A stretch of DNA of 64,000 nt from Flagellimonas sp. CMM7 (GTDB lineage: Bacteria > Bacteroidota > Bacteroidia > Flavobacteriales > Flavobacteriaceae): the NCBI RefSeq assembly GCF_021390195.1, contig NZ_CP090003.1, forward strand, positions 3,555,501 to 3,619,500, written 5' to 3'. A program made the position numbers and the translations under genes. Shown one piece after another: positions 24,671 to 32,809 of the stretch. Position 1 is the first letter of the stretch; every line of letters starts with the position of its first letter. The notes under the pieces were generated by a model. The model saw nothing but the letters and a program-made list of their open reading frames with translations, had not been told where the DNA came from and ran no database searches.

Positions 24671-25828
24671 TTAGTTCAAAGGCATATAAAAACGAGGTTT
24701 ATGATCAGGAAGAAGTTGTGGGTGCAGAATGGATATTAGATCTTTGAGCACCAAATCTGGACGTTGAGGGGCCAGTTCATAAAAAAGGAGTCCACCCGTA
24801 GCTCCTTTATTTATAGCGTTTGAGAAAACTTTTTTATTTGTAAATGCTTCAAATTGTTTGTAATGTGCATTGACCTCTTCCAATTCTGTATATGACGTAT
24901 GCAAAGACGGATTAAACCAAAATTCAGCCTGTTGGCCTTTTTCTAAAACAGCTTCTAAACTTAATCCAATACTTCCTTTTACTTCCGTATCTGCCCAAAG
25001 AAATTTGGCATTGGCATCTTTTAAAAATTGTCCCATCCAACTTTCCCCACCTGATACGTACCAAACATCTTTGTATAGCCCGCCTGTTAAAACGGTTGGT
25101 TTTTTTGTCGCTTTTTTAGCTAAAAGTTTGGTTTTGTTATACGACTCTTCAATCCCCTTAAAAATGCTATCTGCAACTGCTTCTTTTTGAAAGAAGGGAG
25201 CAAAGAACTTAATCCATTCCGCTTTTCCTAAAGGAGTCGACTCGGTCCAATCACCATTGTAAACAATAGGAATATTGGATTGTTTTAGTGTTTCATATGC
25301 CCTATTTACACCATTTATTCCAAAGCCTACAACAACTTCTGGATTCAATTCCAAAGCAATTTCAGTATTAATATTTTCATTGGTTCCTAATTCTTTGATC
25401 AATCCAGAATCAATTCGTTTTCTGGCCGCTGTTGATGAAATTAAGTTCATATCTGGAAACCCAATAACAGCATCTAATGCCCCTAAGGCCTCTAAAGATG
25501 GAATGTGCGTTGTTGAAGTTACCACCATTCTTTCCACGGGGATTGCTACTATTGCGTCGTAGGCATCACGGGGAAGAGTAATGGAAGCCAAATTTTCTCT
25601 AGGAATCAATGCGTATTTAAAAGCGATATCCGAACCAGGCCAAGCAGATTTTACCTCAATAACCGTAAAACTGCCGTTTTGTTCTACGGTGAAGCCCGTA
25701 GCATGTTCAATTTTAATTTTTGTTTCGATTTGTTCAACAGGAAGAGACTTCTTTTTTTCTGCGCAATTGGAAAGAAAAAAGATGATTGGAGTAATGAAAA
25801 GAAGTGTTGAAAGCAGTTTTTTTGACAT
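24671..25828 (-). CDS. Periplasmic substrate-binding lipoprotein of the cobalamin-type importer
   Basis: A 385-residue protein with an SPII signal peptide ending FLSNC (Cys22), as is usual for BtuF/FecB-type binding proteins in this phylum. It has SLEALGALDAVIGFPD (about residues 114-129) and ELNPEVVVGFGINGV (about 158-172), typical of the family. The mature lobe architecture fits helical-backbone binding proteins for B12 or ferric siderophores. It is the first gene of the three-gene importer operon. A consensus promoter ends only about 5 bp before its start, so the transcript may be almost leaderless. The riboswitch faces the other way. Confidence 0.9.
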   Translation of the reverse strand: MSKKLLSTLLFITPIIFFLSNCAEKKKSLPVEQIETKIKIEHATGFTVEQNGSFTVIEVKSAWPGSDIAFKYALIPRENLASITLPRDAYDAIVAIPVERMVVTSTTHIPSLEALGALDAVIGFPDMNLISSTAARKRIDSGLIKELGTNENINTEIALELNPEVVVGFGINGVNRAYETLKQSNIPIVYNGDWTESTPLGKAEWIKFFAPFFQKEAVADSIFKGIEESYNKTKLLAKKATKKPTVLTGGLYKDVWYVSGGESWMGQFLKDANAKFLWADTEVKGSIGLSLEAVLEKGQQAEFWFNPSLHTSYTELEEVNAHYKQFEAFTNKKVFSNAINKGATGGLLFYELAPQRPDLVLKDLISILHPQLLPDHKPRFYMPLN

Positions 25829-25833
25829 AGCCC

Positions 25834-25861
25834 CAAATGTAAGATTATTTAACTTTTACAA
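25834..25861 (-). promoter_or_regulatory. Promoter of the importer operon, near-leaderless
   Basis: On the minus strand TTG (25859-25861), a 17-nt spacer and TACATTTG (25834-25841). The start codon at 25828 is 5 bases beyond, so transcription should begin at or next to the start codon. Confidence 0.6.
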
Positions 25862-25899
25862 AAAAAGATTAAACAGAATGATTACATTCGTGCCGAATT

Positions 25900-26098
25900 T
25901 TGGTTCATGCAAGGAGCTTTTCTTTGTATGATTAAAAGGGAATCCGGTGAGAATCCGGAACTGTTCCCGCAACTGTAAGCTATGCCGAAAGCAATTGATT
26001 TTAAAAATCAATCCTAGTAGGTGCTTGCCACAACTTCAAGACCACTGCATTTAAGAGCGGGAAGGTAGTAGGCAAGACGCAAGTCAGGAGACCTGCCC
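25900..26098 (+). ncRNA. Adenosylcobalamin riboswitch (cobalamin class)
   Basis: The conserved core is plain: GGGAAnnnGGTGAGAATCC (25938-25956), CCCGCAACTGTAAGC (25966-25980), CCACTG, GCGGGAAGG (26057-26065) and the closing GCAAGTCAGGAGACCTGCC (26079-26097), the hallmarks of the B12 box and the kissing-loop core. The aptamer binds AdoCbl or a related cobalamin and should turn down the genes behind it: the BtuB receptor at 26188 and probably the binding protein at 28062. It lies on the plus strand, opposite to the importer operon. The exact 5' edge (P1) is estimated. Confidence 0.95.
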
Positions 26099-26135
26099 AA
26101 TTCAAACAAAAACATGTTAAACTTTCGGGTAAAAG

Positions 26136-26185
26136 GTTTACGTATGGGTACAGACATACTATTCTCCCGTTTATTCAAGTAAACG
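26136..26185 (+). promoter_or_regulatory. Candidate expression platform of the riboswitch
   Basis: CGTTTA / TAAACG (26168-26173 with 26180-26185) can fold into a hairpin that ends 2 bases before the receptor start codon. The same right arm (GTAAAC, 26179-26184) can instead pair with GTTTAC at 26136-26141. The two pairings exclude each other, as expected for a translational switch. There is no T run, which argues against termination. Inferred from pairing only. Confidence 0.5.
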
Positions 26186-26187
26186 AA

Positions 26188-28044
26188 ATGAAAAAAAGTA
26201 TTTTATTTTTAAGTGCCGCTATTTTGGCGGGCAAAGGCCTTTCTGCGCAAGATTCGCAGCAAGATTCAGTTCAAGTGCAACAACTGGATGAGGTTGTTGT
26301 CAGTGATTCGCGTTTTGCATTGAAACGAGAAAATTCCGGTAAGACGGTCATTAAGATTACTGCCGAAGAGTTGGAACGTAATCAAGGTAAAACGGTAGCA
26401 GAACTCATCAACACAAAAAGTGGTATTGAACTCACCGGTAGTAGAGGTCGTGATGGTTCTGTGTTCGGTGTTTTTGCCCGTGGTGGTAGGGGCAAACAGG
26501 TATTGATCATTATTGATGGAGTTCGCGTGGCCGATCCATCGTCTTTTTCGGCCGAATACGATTTACGGTTGTTATCCACCCCGGAAATTGAATCCATTGA
26601 AATTATTAAAGGTGCGGCAAGTACTTTGTACGGAACCAATGCAGCTACTGCAGTTATCAATATTACCACAAAGAAAAGCTCCAAAAAGGAAATTACGGGG
26701 AATTTTCAATCTACTGTGGGCACAAACCAGACCTCTGATGACCAGAACTACAATCTGGCAAGTTTTGCCAACAGTGCTCTGGTAAGTGGTACATTAAATA
26801 AGTTCAGTTATAGTGCAGCATTTTCAAATCGTTATTCAGATGGGATTTCTGCTGCTACCACTCCGGAAAATGAAGAAGATTCTTTTTCACAGTTTAGTAC
26901 CACTATTAAACTTGGCTATAAATTTTCTGAAAAATTTGAACTCACGGTTTATGGGAACCAAACCAAGTATGATACCGAGTTTGATGCTTCATTTGCTGAA
27001 GCGCCAAATCAAACCAAGTTAGACCAACAAAGGGTAGGGATTTCCTCGTCTTATGAATATGCAAAAGGGTCACTGCATATTAATTCGGCCTACACGGATT
27101 ATGAAACAGATTCTAAATCTACTTTTGGAGAAAGTATTTCCGAAGGAAAAAACCTAGTGCTCAACGTTTATAATAAATACGTTTTTGCGGATAAATTATA
27201 TACCGTTTTAGGGGTTGATTTCTTAAAGGACGAAGCTACTTTTACTGATAACGAAGAACAGACCATTGTAGATCCGTATGTAAATGTGGTCTATGTTTCG
27301 GAATTTGGACTTAACCTAAATGCAGGGGCTAGGTTCAATACGCATTCTGAATATGGGAATCATTTGGTCTACAATTTTAACCCTTCCTACGTTTTTTCGT
27401 CTGCCAATGGTTATGTAAAGTTGCTGGGATCTTATGCCACTTCATACATTACACCTAATTTAACACAGCTGTTCAGCAGCTTCGGAAATGAAGATCTAGA
27501 ACCTGAGGAGAACGGAACAATAGAGGGTGGAGTAGAATATGCGGTAAATGATAAGTTGCGTTTAAGTGCCATTTATTTCAGCAGAAATGAGAAGAATAGA
27601 ATTGGTTCTGATGAAAACTTTATCAGTGCCAATATTGCTGATGAGATAGATGCAACGGGTATTGAAACCGAAGTAACATGGAAGCCAATCCCAGCATTCA
27701 ATGTAAACTTAAACTATGCATTTACGGAACGTAAGGGTGATAATGCCATTCGTATTCCAAAGCATAAAGTAAATGCCTCTTTCGGATATTCATTTTCGGA
27801 TAAAACTTATGTTTCTTTAAATTATCAATATACAGGAGACCGATTTGACACCGATTTTAGAACCTTTGAAGATGTTGCATTAGACCCGTTTTCATTGGTT
27901 AATCTTTATGTAGGGCATCAATTGTGTGATAATTTTAAGTTGTTCATCAACGCCAATAACCTTTTGAATGAGGAGTTTGTAGAGGTTATTGGTTTTACTA
28001 CTAAAGGGAGAAACATCAATGCTGGTTTTAACTTTACCTTTTAA
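26188..28044 (+). CDS. btuB: TonB-dependent vitamin B12 receptor (BtuB-like)
   Basis: A 618-residue outer-membrane protein with a signal peptide (about 1-20, ending LSAQ). The TonB-box region LDEVVVSDSRF is followed by a plug domain (about 45-160) with KTVAELINTKSGIELTGSRG, IIIDGVRVADPS and IEIIKGAASTLYGTNAATAV. A beta-barrel follows, ending in NINAGFNFTF with the terminal Phe needed for barrel insertion. The length is close to E. coli BtuB. The AdoCbl riboswitch directly upstream, and the adjoining importer and binding protein, make cobalamin or a related corrinoid the likely substrate. Confidence 0.93.
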   Translation: MKKSILFLSAAILAGKGLSAQDSQQDSVQVQQLDEVVVSDSRFALKRENSGKTVIKITAEELERNQGKTVAELINTKSGIELTGSRGRDGSVFGVFARGGRGKQVLIIIDGVRVADPSSFSAEYDLRLLSTPEIESIEIIKGAASTLYGTNAATAVINITTKKSSKKEITGNFQSTVGTNQTSDDQNYNLASFANSALVSGTLNKFSYSAAFSNRYSDGISAATTPENEEDSFSQFSTTIKLGYKFSEKFELTVYGNQTKYDTEFDASFAEAPNQTKLDQQRVGISSSYEYAKGSLHINSAYTDYETDSKSTFGESISEGKNLVLNVYNKYVFADKLYTVLGVDFLKDEATFTDNEEQTIVDPYVNVVYVSEFGLNLNAGARFNTHSEYGNHLVYNFNPSYVFSSANGYVKLLGSYATSYITPNLTQLFSSFGNEDLEPEENGTIEGGVEYAVNDKLRLSAIYFSRNEKNRIGSDENFISANIADEIDATGIETEVTWKPIPAFNVNLNYAFTERKGDNAIRIPKHKVNASFGYSFSDKTYVSLNYQYTGDRFDTDFRTFEDVALDPFSLVNLYVGHQLCDNFKLFINANNLLNEEFVEVIGFTTKGRNINAGFNFTF

Positions 28045-28061
28045 TTGATTAATTTGATGAT

Positions 28062-29000
28062 ATGTTGAAGGTCTGTTCTTTTATGCCCGCTGTTACCCAA
28101 ATGATTTATGATATGGGTTTGGATGGGCATTTGTATGGAGTCACTTTTGAATGCCCAGAACAGGCCTTAAATGAGAAGAAACCTGTGGTTCGGTGTATTT
28201 TGGAGGGGAAAAATCTATCCAGTCAAGAAATAGACGCACTTTTTTCTGCAAGCAAGCATCAAGGAAAAGATTTATACTATGTAGATGAACCGCTCTTGGA
28301 ACAGATTTCTCCTGATGTTATCTTCACGCAGGATATGTGTGATATCTGTCAAATAGATACTGCATGCACAGCGGCTGCTGTAGCTAACCTAAAAAAACAA
28401 CCAGAACTAATTTCCATTAGCCCAGAATCGTTGGAAGATGTTTTTCAATCCGCCATTACAATTGCTAAAGCAATGGGCAAAGAAGAGGTAGCTTATACTT
28501 ATTTGGATGGATTGCATAAGCGTATTGATACAGTGATAGATAAATTAAGGGAGGCCAAGGCTTTGCCAAAAAGAATTATGCTGATGGAATGGTTAGATCC
28601 AATATTTAACTGTGGTCATTGGATTCCCCATCAAATAGCATATGCTGGGGGTATAGATATGCTTTCTAACCCTTCTGGGGACAGTATTGTAACACTTTGG
28701 GACAAAATAATAAAGTATGACCCAGAAGTGTTGATTATTGCTCCATGTGGATTTACTGTTGACCGTACTCTGGAAGAGATGCATATTTTAACTGAAAAAG
28801 ATGGGTGGAACAGTTTAAAAGCAGTTCAAGACAATGCTGTTTTTATTGCTGATTTTGATATGTTTACCCAATCCTCGGCCAATACTTTGGTTGATGGCAT
28901 AGAGTTGTTAGCAGGCCTTTTTCATCCAGATGTGCTTGAAGTCCCTAAAAGACTGTCAGAGAAATACAAACCTTTCAATATAAAGGTCATTCAAGAATAA
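28062..29000 (+). CDS. Cobalamin-binding protein without signal peptide
   Basis: A 312-residue protein that starts MLKVCSFMPAVTQMIYDMGL and has no export signal or lipobox. The segments YGVTFECPEQA (about 25-35) and TQDMCDICQID (residues 89-99, with a C-x-x-C pair) match a family of BtuF-like proteins annotated as cobalamin-binding, which typically read HECDYP and TQDLCDVC at these places. It lies 17 bp after btuB and so is probably under the same riboswitch. Whether it acts in the cytoplasm, for example in corrinoid handling, or is exported by another route is open. A strong bidirectional terminator follows. Confidence 0.85.
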   Translation: MLKVCSFMPAVTQMIYDMGLDGHLYGVTFECPEQALNEKKPVVRCILEGKNLSSQEIDALFSASKHQGKDLYYVDEPLLEQISPDVIFTQDMCDICQIDTACTAAAVANLKKQPELISISPESLEDVFQSAITIAKAMGKEEVAYTYLDGLHKRIDTVIDKLREAKALPKRIMLMEWLDPIFNCGHWIPHQIAYAGGIDMLSNPSGDSIVTLWDKIIKYDPEVLIIAPCGFTVDRTLEEMHILTEKDGWNSLKAVQDNAVFIADFDMFTQSSANTLVDGIELLAGLFHPDVLEVPKRLSEKYKPFNIKVIQE

Positions 29001-29019
29001 AATTGATATGAATAGATAT

Positions 29020-29051
29020 AAAAAAAGCGGCTCATTGAGCCGCTTTTTTTT
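29020..29051. terminator. Bidirectional terminator between the B12 locus and the S41 protease
   Basis: The stem GCGGCTCA / TGAGCCGC is flanked by A and T runs on both sides, so it can end transcripts from both directions. It lies 19 nt after the cobalamin-binding gene and directly at the stop of the minus-strand protease. Confidence 0.92.
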
Positions 29052-30489
29052 ATTTGAGATTTAGTTTAATAGGTTTATCCAAAAACATATTGTCTTTACC
29101 CGGTTTAAACATTTCCGTGCCCATAAGCACTTTTCCTGTCATTAGCGGTTCAAAGCTTGCTTTGCTGGTTAAGCCAGTAATTTCTTGTAGAGCTCTTGCC
29201 AAAAGTGGTTCGGCAGGATTGCCCAAAACACCTAAGTTGCCAAAATCCTCTTCTAAAACAATATTTGGAACCAAACCATCTGTGTAATCAAAAAATCCGT
29301 CTGCATTCTCGTTTCGGCCCACCAAAGGTTGTATGGCCCAACTGTTCTCCGGATTTATAGAATTTTCTCTTGAAGCGCTATAGATATAATCGTTATCTGG
29401 GTCGTCTACCATGGTGATGGAAAATTCATTTTTGCCACGTGTGGTTTCTCCAATATGGATAACTTGAACATATGGTGCAAGACCGTTCATGACCAATTCA
29501 CTTGCAGATGCCGAACTATTGGTTGCAATTACATAAACCCTGTTTAAGTTCAGGGTATTTATAGGACTTCCATCATTGGTGGTCGCAGCAAAATAATCTT
29601 CAAGTTGAGATGCACTAAACTGAGACTGTATTTTAGCGTTCCATCGTTGTCTAATATAGAGGTCATTGGTGTTTGTACCATAAATCATGCTTGCCAACAG
29701 GCGAGAAGAATTTACTGACCCCCCTGGATTATAGCGCATATCCAAAACTAAATCTGTAACATTATCCGCAGCAAACTGACCAAAGGCATCATTCAGTTGC
29801 TCATCAAAACCGCGGGTAAAACCATTGTACATGAGGTACCCTATTTTCGCTCCACCAATATCTAACGTATTGGCAACAAGAACAGGGTTTTCTGTCAGCC
29901 CTTCAAGTTTGGTTAAAGACACTTCTTCATCAGTATCCGTAATGGTGGACCCATTAATAGTGGCCAACCCTAAGGAATAGGTGTCATTATCTCCAAATAA
30001 CAAATCCCGAAAATTACCTGCAGTTAATTGTTGACCATCAACCCGAGTAAAAATATCACCGCGTTGTATGTCTTTGGTTGCTGCATCAGAATTAGGAATT
30101 ATATAACGAACATAACCAAACACATTATCTCCACTTGCAAAGCTGACCAATCCAAACTCCAGACCGTTACTTTTAGATATTCCATTAAGGCCATTGACCA
30201 AAGTAGTATAGTCTTCATTTGAAAAGCTAAACCTATCTTCGGTAAACTGAATACCATTGTAAAAATCTAACGGATCAGGAGTTCCTTGTAAGAACTCTAT
30301 GTATTCAGAATCAGAGGAAAATCTATTGTCGGCTAAATTAGGAACTTCACCTTGCCAAAAGTACCATAGGTTCATGGCACGCCACATAAAGTTTTGGACA
30401 ACAATATCTGTTGGTACCGCATCATCATCACTGTTACAAGAGTTTAGGAGAATTCCAAGTCCAACTAAAAGGAACAAATATTTTTTCAT
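29050..30489 (-). CDS. S41-family peptidase, lipoprotein
   Basis: A 479-residue protein from the ATG at 30489, giving a clear lipoprotein signal MKKYLFLLVGLGILLNSC (Cys18); an upstream start at 30522 would spoil it. A PDZ-like domain (about 105-185) includes RGDIFTRVDGQQL. The S41 protease core (about 210-400) has LDMRYNPGGSVNSSRLL and VIATNSSASASELVMNGL with the catalytic serine, and GETTRGKNEFS with the lysine of the Ser-Lys pair. Such proteases trim C-termini in the periplasm. The substrate is unknown. It is transcribed divergently from the ECF sigma gene. Confidence 0.92.
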   Translation of the reverse strand: MKKYLFLLVGLGILLNSCNSDDDAVPTDIVVQNFMWRAMNLWYFWQGEVPNLADNRFSSDSEYIEFLQGTPDPLDFYNGIQFTEDRFSFSNEDYTTLVNGLNGISKSNGLEFGLVSFASGDNVFGYVRYIIPNSDAATKDIQRGDIFTRVDGQQLTAGNFRDLLFGDNDTYSLGLATINGSTITDTDEEVSLTKLEGLTENPVLVANTLDIGGAKIGYLMYNGFTRGFDEQLNDAFGQFAADNVTDLVLDMRYNPGGSVNSSRLLASMIYGTNTNDLYIRQRWNAKIQSQFSASQLEDYFAATTNDGSPINTLNLNRVYVIATNSSASASELVMNGLAPYVQVIHIGETTRGKNEFSITMVDDPDNDYIYSASRENSINPENSWAIQPLVGRNENADGFFDYTDGLVPNIVLEEDFGNLGVLGNPAEPLLARALQEITGLTSKASFEPLMTGKVLMGTEMFKPGKDNMFLDKPIKLNLK

Positions 30490-30626
30490 AGCTAATTTTT
30501 CGTAAGAATTATCAATTATCATTCCATATAATTAGGAAAGAATAGTAGGTTGGTGGTATAAATTTTTAAATTCTTACAAATTTTCGACTACAAAATAGAT
30601 ACATATAAGGAGACTGCAAATTTTTT

Positions 30627-30652
30627 GTAACAAAATTCGATATACGTCGTCG
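30627..30652 (+). promoter_or_regulatory. Putative ECF-type promoter before the sigma gene
   Basis: GTAAC at 30627-30631 and CGTCGTCG at 30645-30652 (13 or 16 nt apart, depending on which CGTC is used) match the general ECF pattern of an AAC -35 and a CGTC -10, and not the TTG/TAnnTTTG housekeeping type. It lies about 50 bp before the sigma gene, so the factor probably activates its own operon. Confidence 0.6.
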
Positions 30653-30701
30653 TGATTATGTAGGCAAATTTAAATAGCTTACAAACAACTAAGAAAACCA
30701 A

Positions 30702-31211
30702 ATGAAACAAGCCGAATTTTTAAATACAGTGATGCCCTTTAAGGACAAGCTATACAGACTGGCTAAACGGTTGTTGGTTTCTAGGGAAGAAGCAGAAGAT
30801 GCCACTCAGGAAATTTTGCTAAAACTATGGTCAAAAAATGAGACCATGGAAGAGTATAAAAATGTAGAGGCCTTTGCAATGACCATGACCAAAAACTTTT
30901 GTTTGGACAGATTAAAATCCAAGCAGGCAAGTAATTTAAAGTTGGTGCACAGCAATTACAATGATGAAAGCACATCTTTGCAGAGACAATTAGAAGCAGA
31001 AGATAGTGTTAGGTGGATGGAAAGAATTATGGATGGGCTGCCGGAACAACAAAAAATGGTACTGCAGTTAAGAGATGTTGAACAATACGAGTTTGAAGAG
31101 ATTTGTGAATTGCTAGATATGAAACCAACAGCAGTACGAGTGGCACTGTCACGGGCAAGAAAAGTAGTAAGACAAGAATTAGTAAAAAAACATAGCTATG
31201 GAATTGGATAA
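30702..31211 (+). CDS. ECF-type RNA polymerase sigma factor
   Basis: A 169-residue sigma-70-family protein. Region 2 (about residues 10-75) includes RLLVSREEAEDATQEILLKL and the promoter-melting helix NVEAFAMTMTKNFCLDRL. Region 4 (about 110-160) includes LPEQQKMVLQLRDVEQYEFE and KPTAVRVALSRARKVVRQEL. It lacks region 3, as in ECF factors. It overlaps the next gene by 14 nt, the normal arrangement for a sigma factor and its membrane regulator. An ECF-type promoter lies upstream. Three DUF4252 genes follow, so they are the likely regulon. Confidence 0.95.
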   Translation: MKQAEFLNTVMPFKDKLYRLAKRLLVSREEAEDATQEILLKLWSKNETMEEYKNVEAFAMTMTKNFCLDRLKSKQASNLKLVHSNYNDESTSLQRQLEAEDSVRWMERIMDGLPEQQKMVLQLRDVEQYEFEEICELLDMKPTAVRVALSRARKVVRQELVKKHSYGIG

Positions 31212-31617
31212 CATAGAAAAATTATTGGAAAAGTATTTTGAAGCAACTACAACGGTTGCAGAAGAAAAAGAATTACAAGTTTATTTTTCTCAGGAAAGTG
31301 TAGCAACACATCTAGAGCAATATAAACCCATGTTCAGTTACTTTTCTAGCGCCAAGGAAGAACGGTATACCAAGCAGGTTCCATTAAAACCTAGAAAAAA
31401 CTATTATAAATGGATTTCCGTAGCAGCCGTAGCAGTTTTAACCTTTGGCATTTATTTTGGTAATGAATACCAAGAGAAAAAGCAGGCAGAGTATGCCTAT
31501 CAAGAAACCAAAAAAGCTTTTGAGCTCTTAGCAACAAATTTTGGTAAAGGCACAGAAAAGGTCGCCTATTTGCAAGAGTTTGAAACCGCAAAACAAAAAA
31601 TTTATAACAATAATTAA
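31198..31617 (+). CDS. Membrane partner (putative anti-sigma) of the ECF factor
   Basis: A 139-residue protein: a cytoplasmic N-terminus (about 1-66, opening LDNIEKLLEKYFEATTTVAE, typical of Bacteroidota anti-sigma-like proteins), one membrane segment (about 70-88) and a periplasmic tail of about 50 residues. It overlaps the sigma gene by 14 nt. The tail from YQET to the end is closely matched by the stand-alone protein at 8109-8363, which has no sigma-binding part. Role as anti-sigma is inferred from position and topology; no zinc-binding HxxxCxxC motif is visible. Confidence 0.8.
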   Translation: MELDNIEKLLEKYFEATTTVAEEKELQVYFSQESVATHLEQYKPMFSYFSSAKEERYTKQVPLKPRKNYYKWISVAAVAVLTFGIYFGNEYQEKKQAEYAYQETKKAFELLATNFGKGTEKVAYLQEFETAKQKIYNNN

Positions 31618-31627
31618 ATCGTAAATA

Positions 31628-32167
31628 ATGAAAAGGAATATTTTAATAGTATTAATAGCCGCACTGCCGCTTACGGGGTTTTCGCAATCACTCTTTGATA
31701 AATTTGAGGATTTGGATGATGTAACCTCCGTTGTGGTGAACAAGAGTATGTTCAATCTGTTGGCAAAGATAGATGTTGAGGTGGATGATCAAGAGGCCCA
31801 GGATTTTATGGATGTGGCCAGCAGTCTCAAAAGTTTAAAGGTATTTACCACAGATAACAAACAAATTGGGGATGATATGAAGTCTTCAGTGAGCAGTTAT
31901 CTTAAGTCTTCAAGGATGGAAGAGTTGATGCGTGTGAAAGATAAGGATGCCAATGTGAAGTTTTACATTAAGCAAGGTAAAGATGAAGACCATGTTAGTG
32001 AATTGTTGATGTTTGTTACAGGTTTGAAAGAAGTAGAGGCCGATGGAAGAAAATTTGAAACTGTACTACTTTCTTTAACAGGAGATATTGACCTGAACAA
32101 AATAAATTCGTTGACAAACAAAATGAATTTGCCAAAGGAGTTGAACAACGCTGGTAAGAAACAATAA
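31628..32167 (+). CDS. DUF4252 exported protein, copy 1
   Basis: A 179-residue protein with a signal peptide (ALPLTGFSQS, cleavage about residue 19). It shares with the next gene the opening SLFDKFEDLDDV, the middle VASSLKSLKVF, the lysine-rich segment, the strand KFYIKQGKDEDHVSELLMFV (about 117-136) and the end TGDIDLNKINSLT. These are DUF4252 features, a small exported family known mainly from Bacteroidota and often linked to ECF sigma genes. Function is unknown; a role in envelope stress is inferred from the sigma linkage. It follows the anti-sigma-like gene after 10 bp. Confidence 0.85.
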   Translation: MKRNILIVLIAALPLTGFSQSLFDKFEDLDDVTSVVVNKSMFNLLAKIDVEVDDQEAQDFMDVASSLKSLKVFTTDNKQIGDDMKSSVSSYLKSSRMEELMRVKDKDANVKFYIKQGKDEDHVSELLMFVTGLKEVEADGRKFETVLLSLTGDIDLNKINSLTNKMNLPKELNNAGKKQ

Positions 32168-32175
32168 ATAATGAA

Positions 32176-32220
32176 CAGTTTTCAGTTGACGGAATGCGAA
32201 TTTTAGTTAATTGAAAACTG
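32176..32220. repeat. Imperfect inverted repeat between two DUF4252 genes
   Basis: CAGTTTTCAGTTGAC (32176-32190) and GTTAATTGAAAACTG (32206-32220) pair over 15 bp with two mismatches and a 15-nt loop. It lies in the 79-bp gap between the first and second DUF4252 genes and has no T run, so it is more likely an RNA-processing or palindromic element than a terminator. Confidence 0.6.
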
Positions 32221-32246
32221 TACAAGATCAATCAAAAAACATCAAA

Positions 32247-32789
32247 ATGAAAAAAGTAATTATAATACTATTGATGGGAATGCTTCCCTATATGGGGATT
32301 TCGCAGTCAATATTTGATAAGTTCGAGGATTCGGATAGAATAGGAACAGTGACCATTAACAATGGTATGCTAAAGCTGGTAACGGTTATGATGGCTGATG
32401 AAAAGGATGAGGATACCAAGGATTTTGTAGAGTTGGCCAAGAGCATCAACAATATCAAGATTTTTCTTTCTGAAGATGAAGGAGCTGCAGCGGACATGGC
32501 TACGACCATGAAGCAATATGTAAGGTCTTCGAAATTGGAAGAGTTAATGAAAGTAAGAGATGGTGACACTAATCTTAGGTTTTATATAAAGAATGGGAAA
32601 AATGAGGATAGGGTAGAAGAGTTATTAATGTTCGCGACTGGAATCGATGATAAAGGACATGGGGGCAAACATCACAAGTTTGAAACCGTTCTGCTGACCA
32701 TGACAGGGGATATTGACTTGACCAAAGTAGGTTCGTTGACCAAAAAGATGAAGCTTCATAAAGGTTTAGAGCACTTGGATAAAGAATAA
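32247..32789 (+). CDS. DUF4252 exported protein, copy 2
   Basis: A 180-residue protein from the ATG at 32247, giving the signal peptide MKKVIIILLMGMLPYMGISQ. An upstream TTG at 32211 lies inside the inverted repeat and was rejected. It is a clear paralogue of the preceding gene: SIFDKFEDSDRIGTVTINNG at the mature start, FVELAKSINNIKIF, RFYIKNGKNEDRVEELLMFA and LLTMTGDIDLTKVGSLTKKM at matching places. The likely origin is tandem duplication within the ECF operon. Function unknown. Confidence 0.87.
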   Translation: MKKVIIILLMGMLPYMGISQSIFDKFEDSDRIGTVTINNGMLKLVTVMMADEKDEDTKDFVELAKSINNIKIFLSEDEGAAADMATTMKQYVRSSKLEELMKVRDGDTNLRFYIKNGKNEDRVEELLMFATGIDDKGHGGKHHKFETVLLTMTGDIDLTKVGSLTKKMKLHKGLEHLDKE

Positions 32790-32809
32790 CATCAATCAAA
32801 AAATTACAG

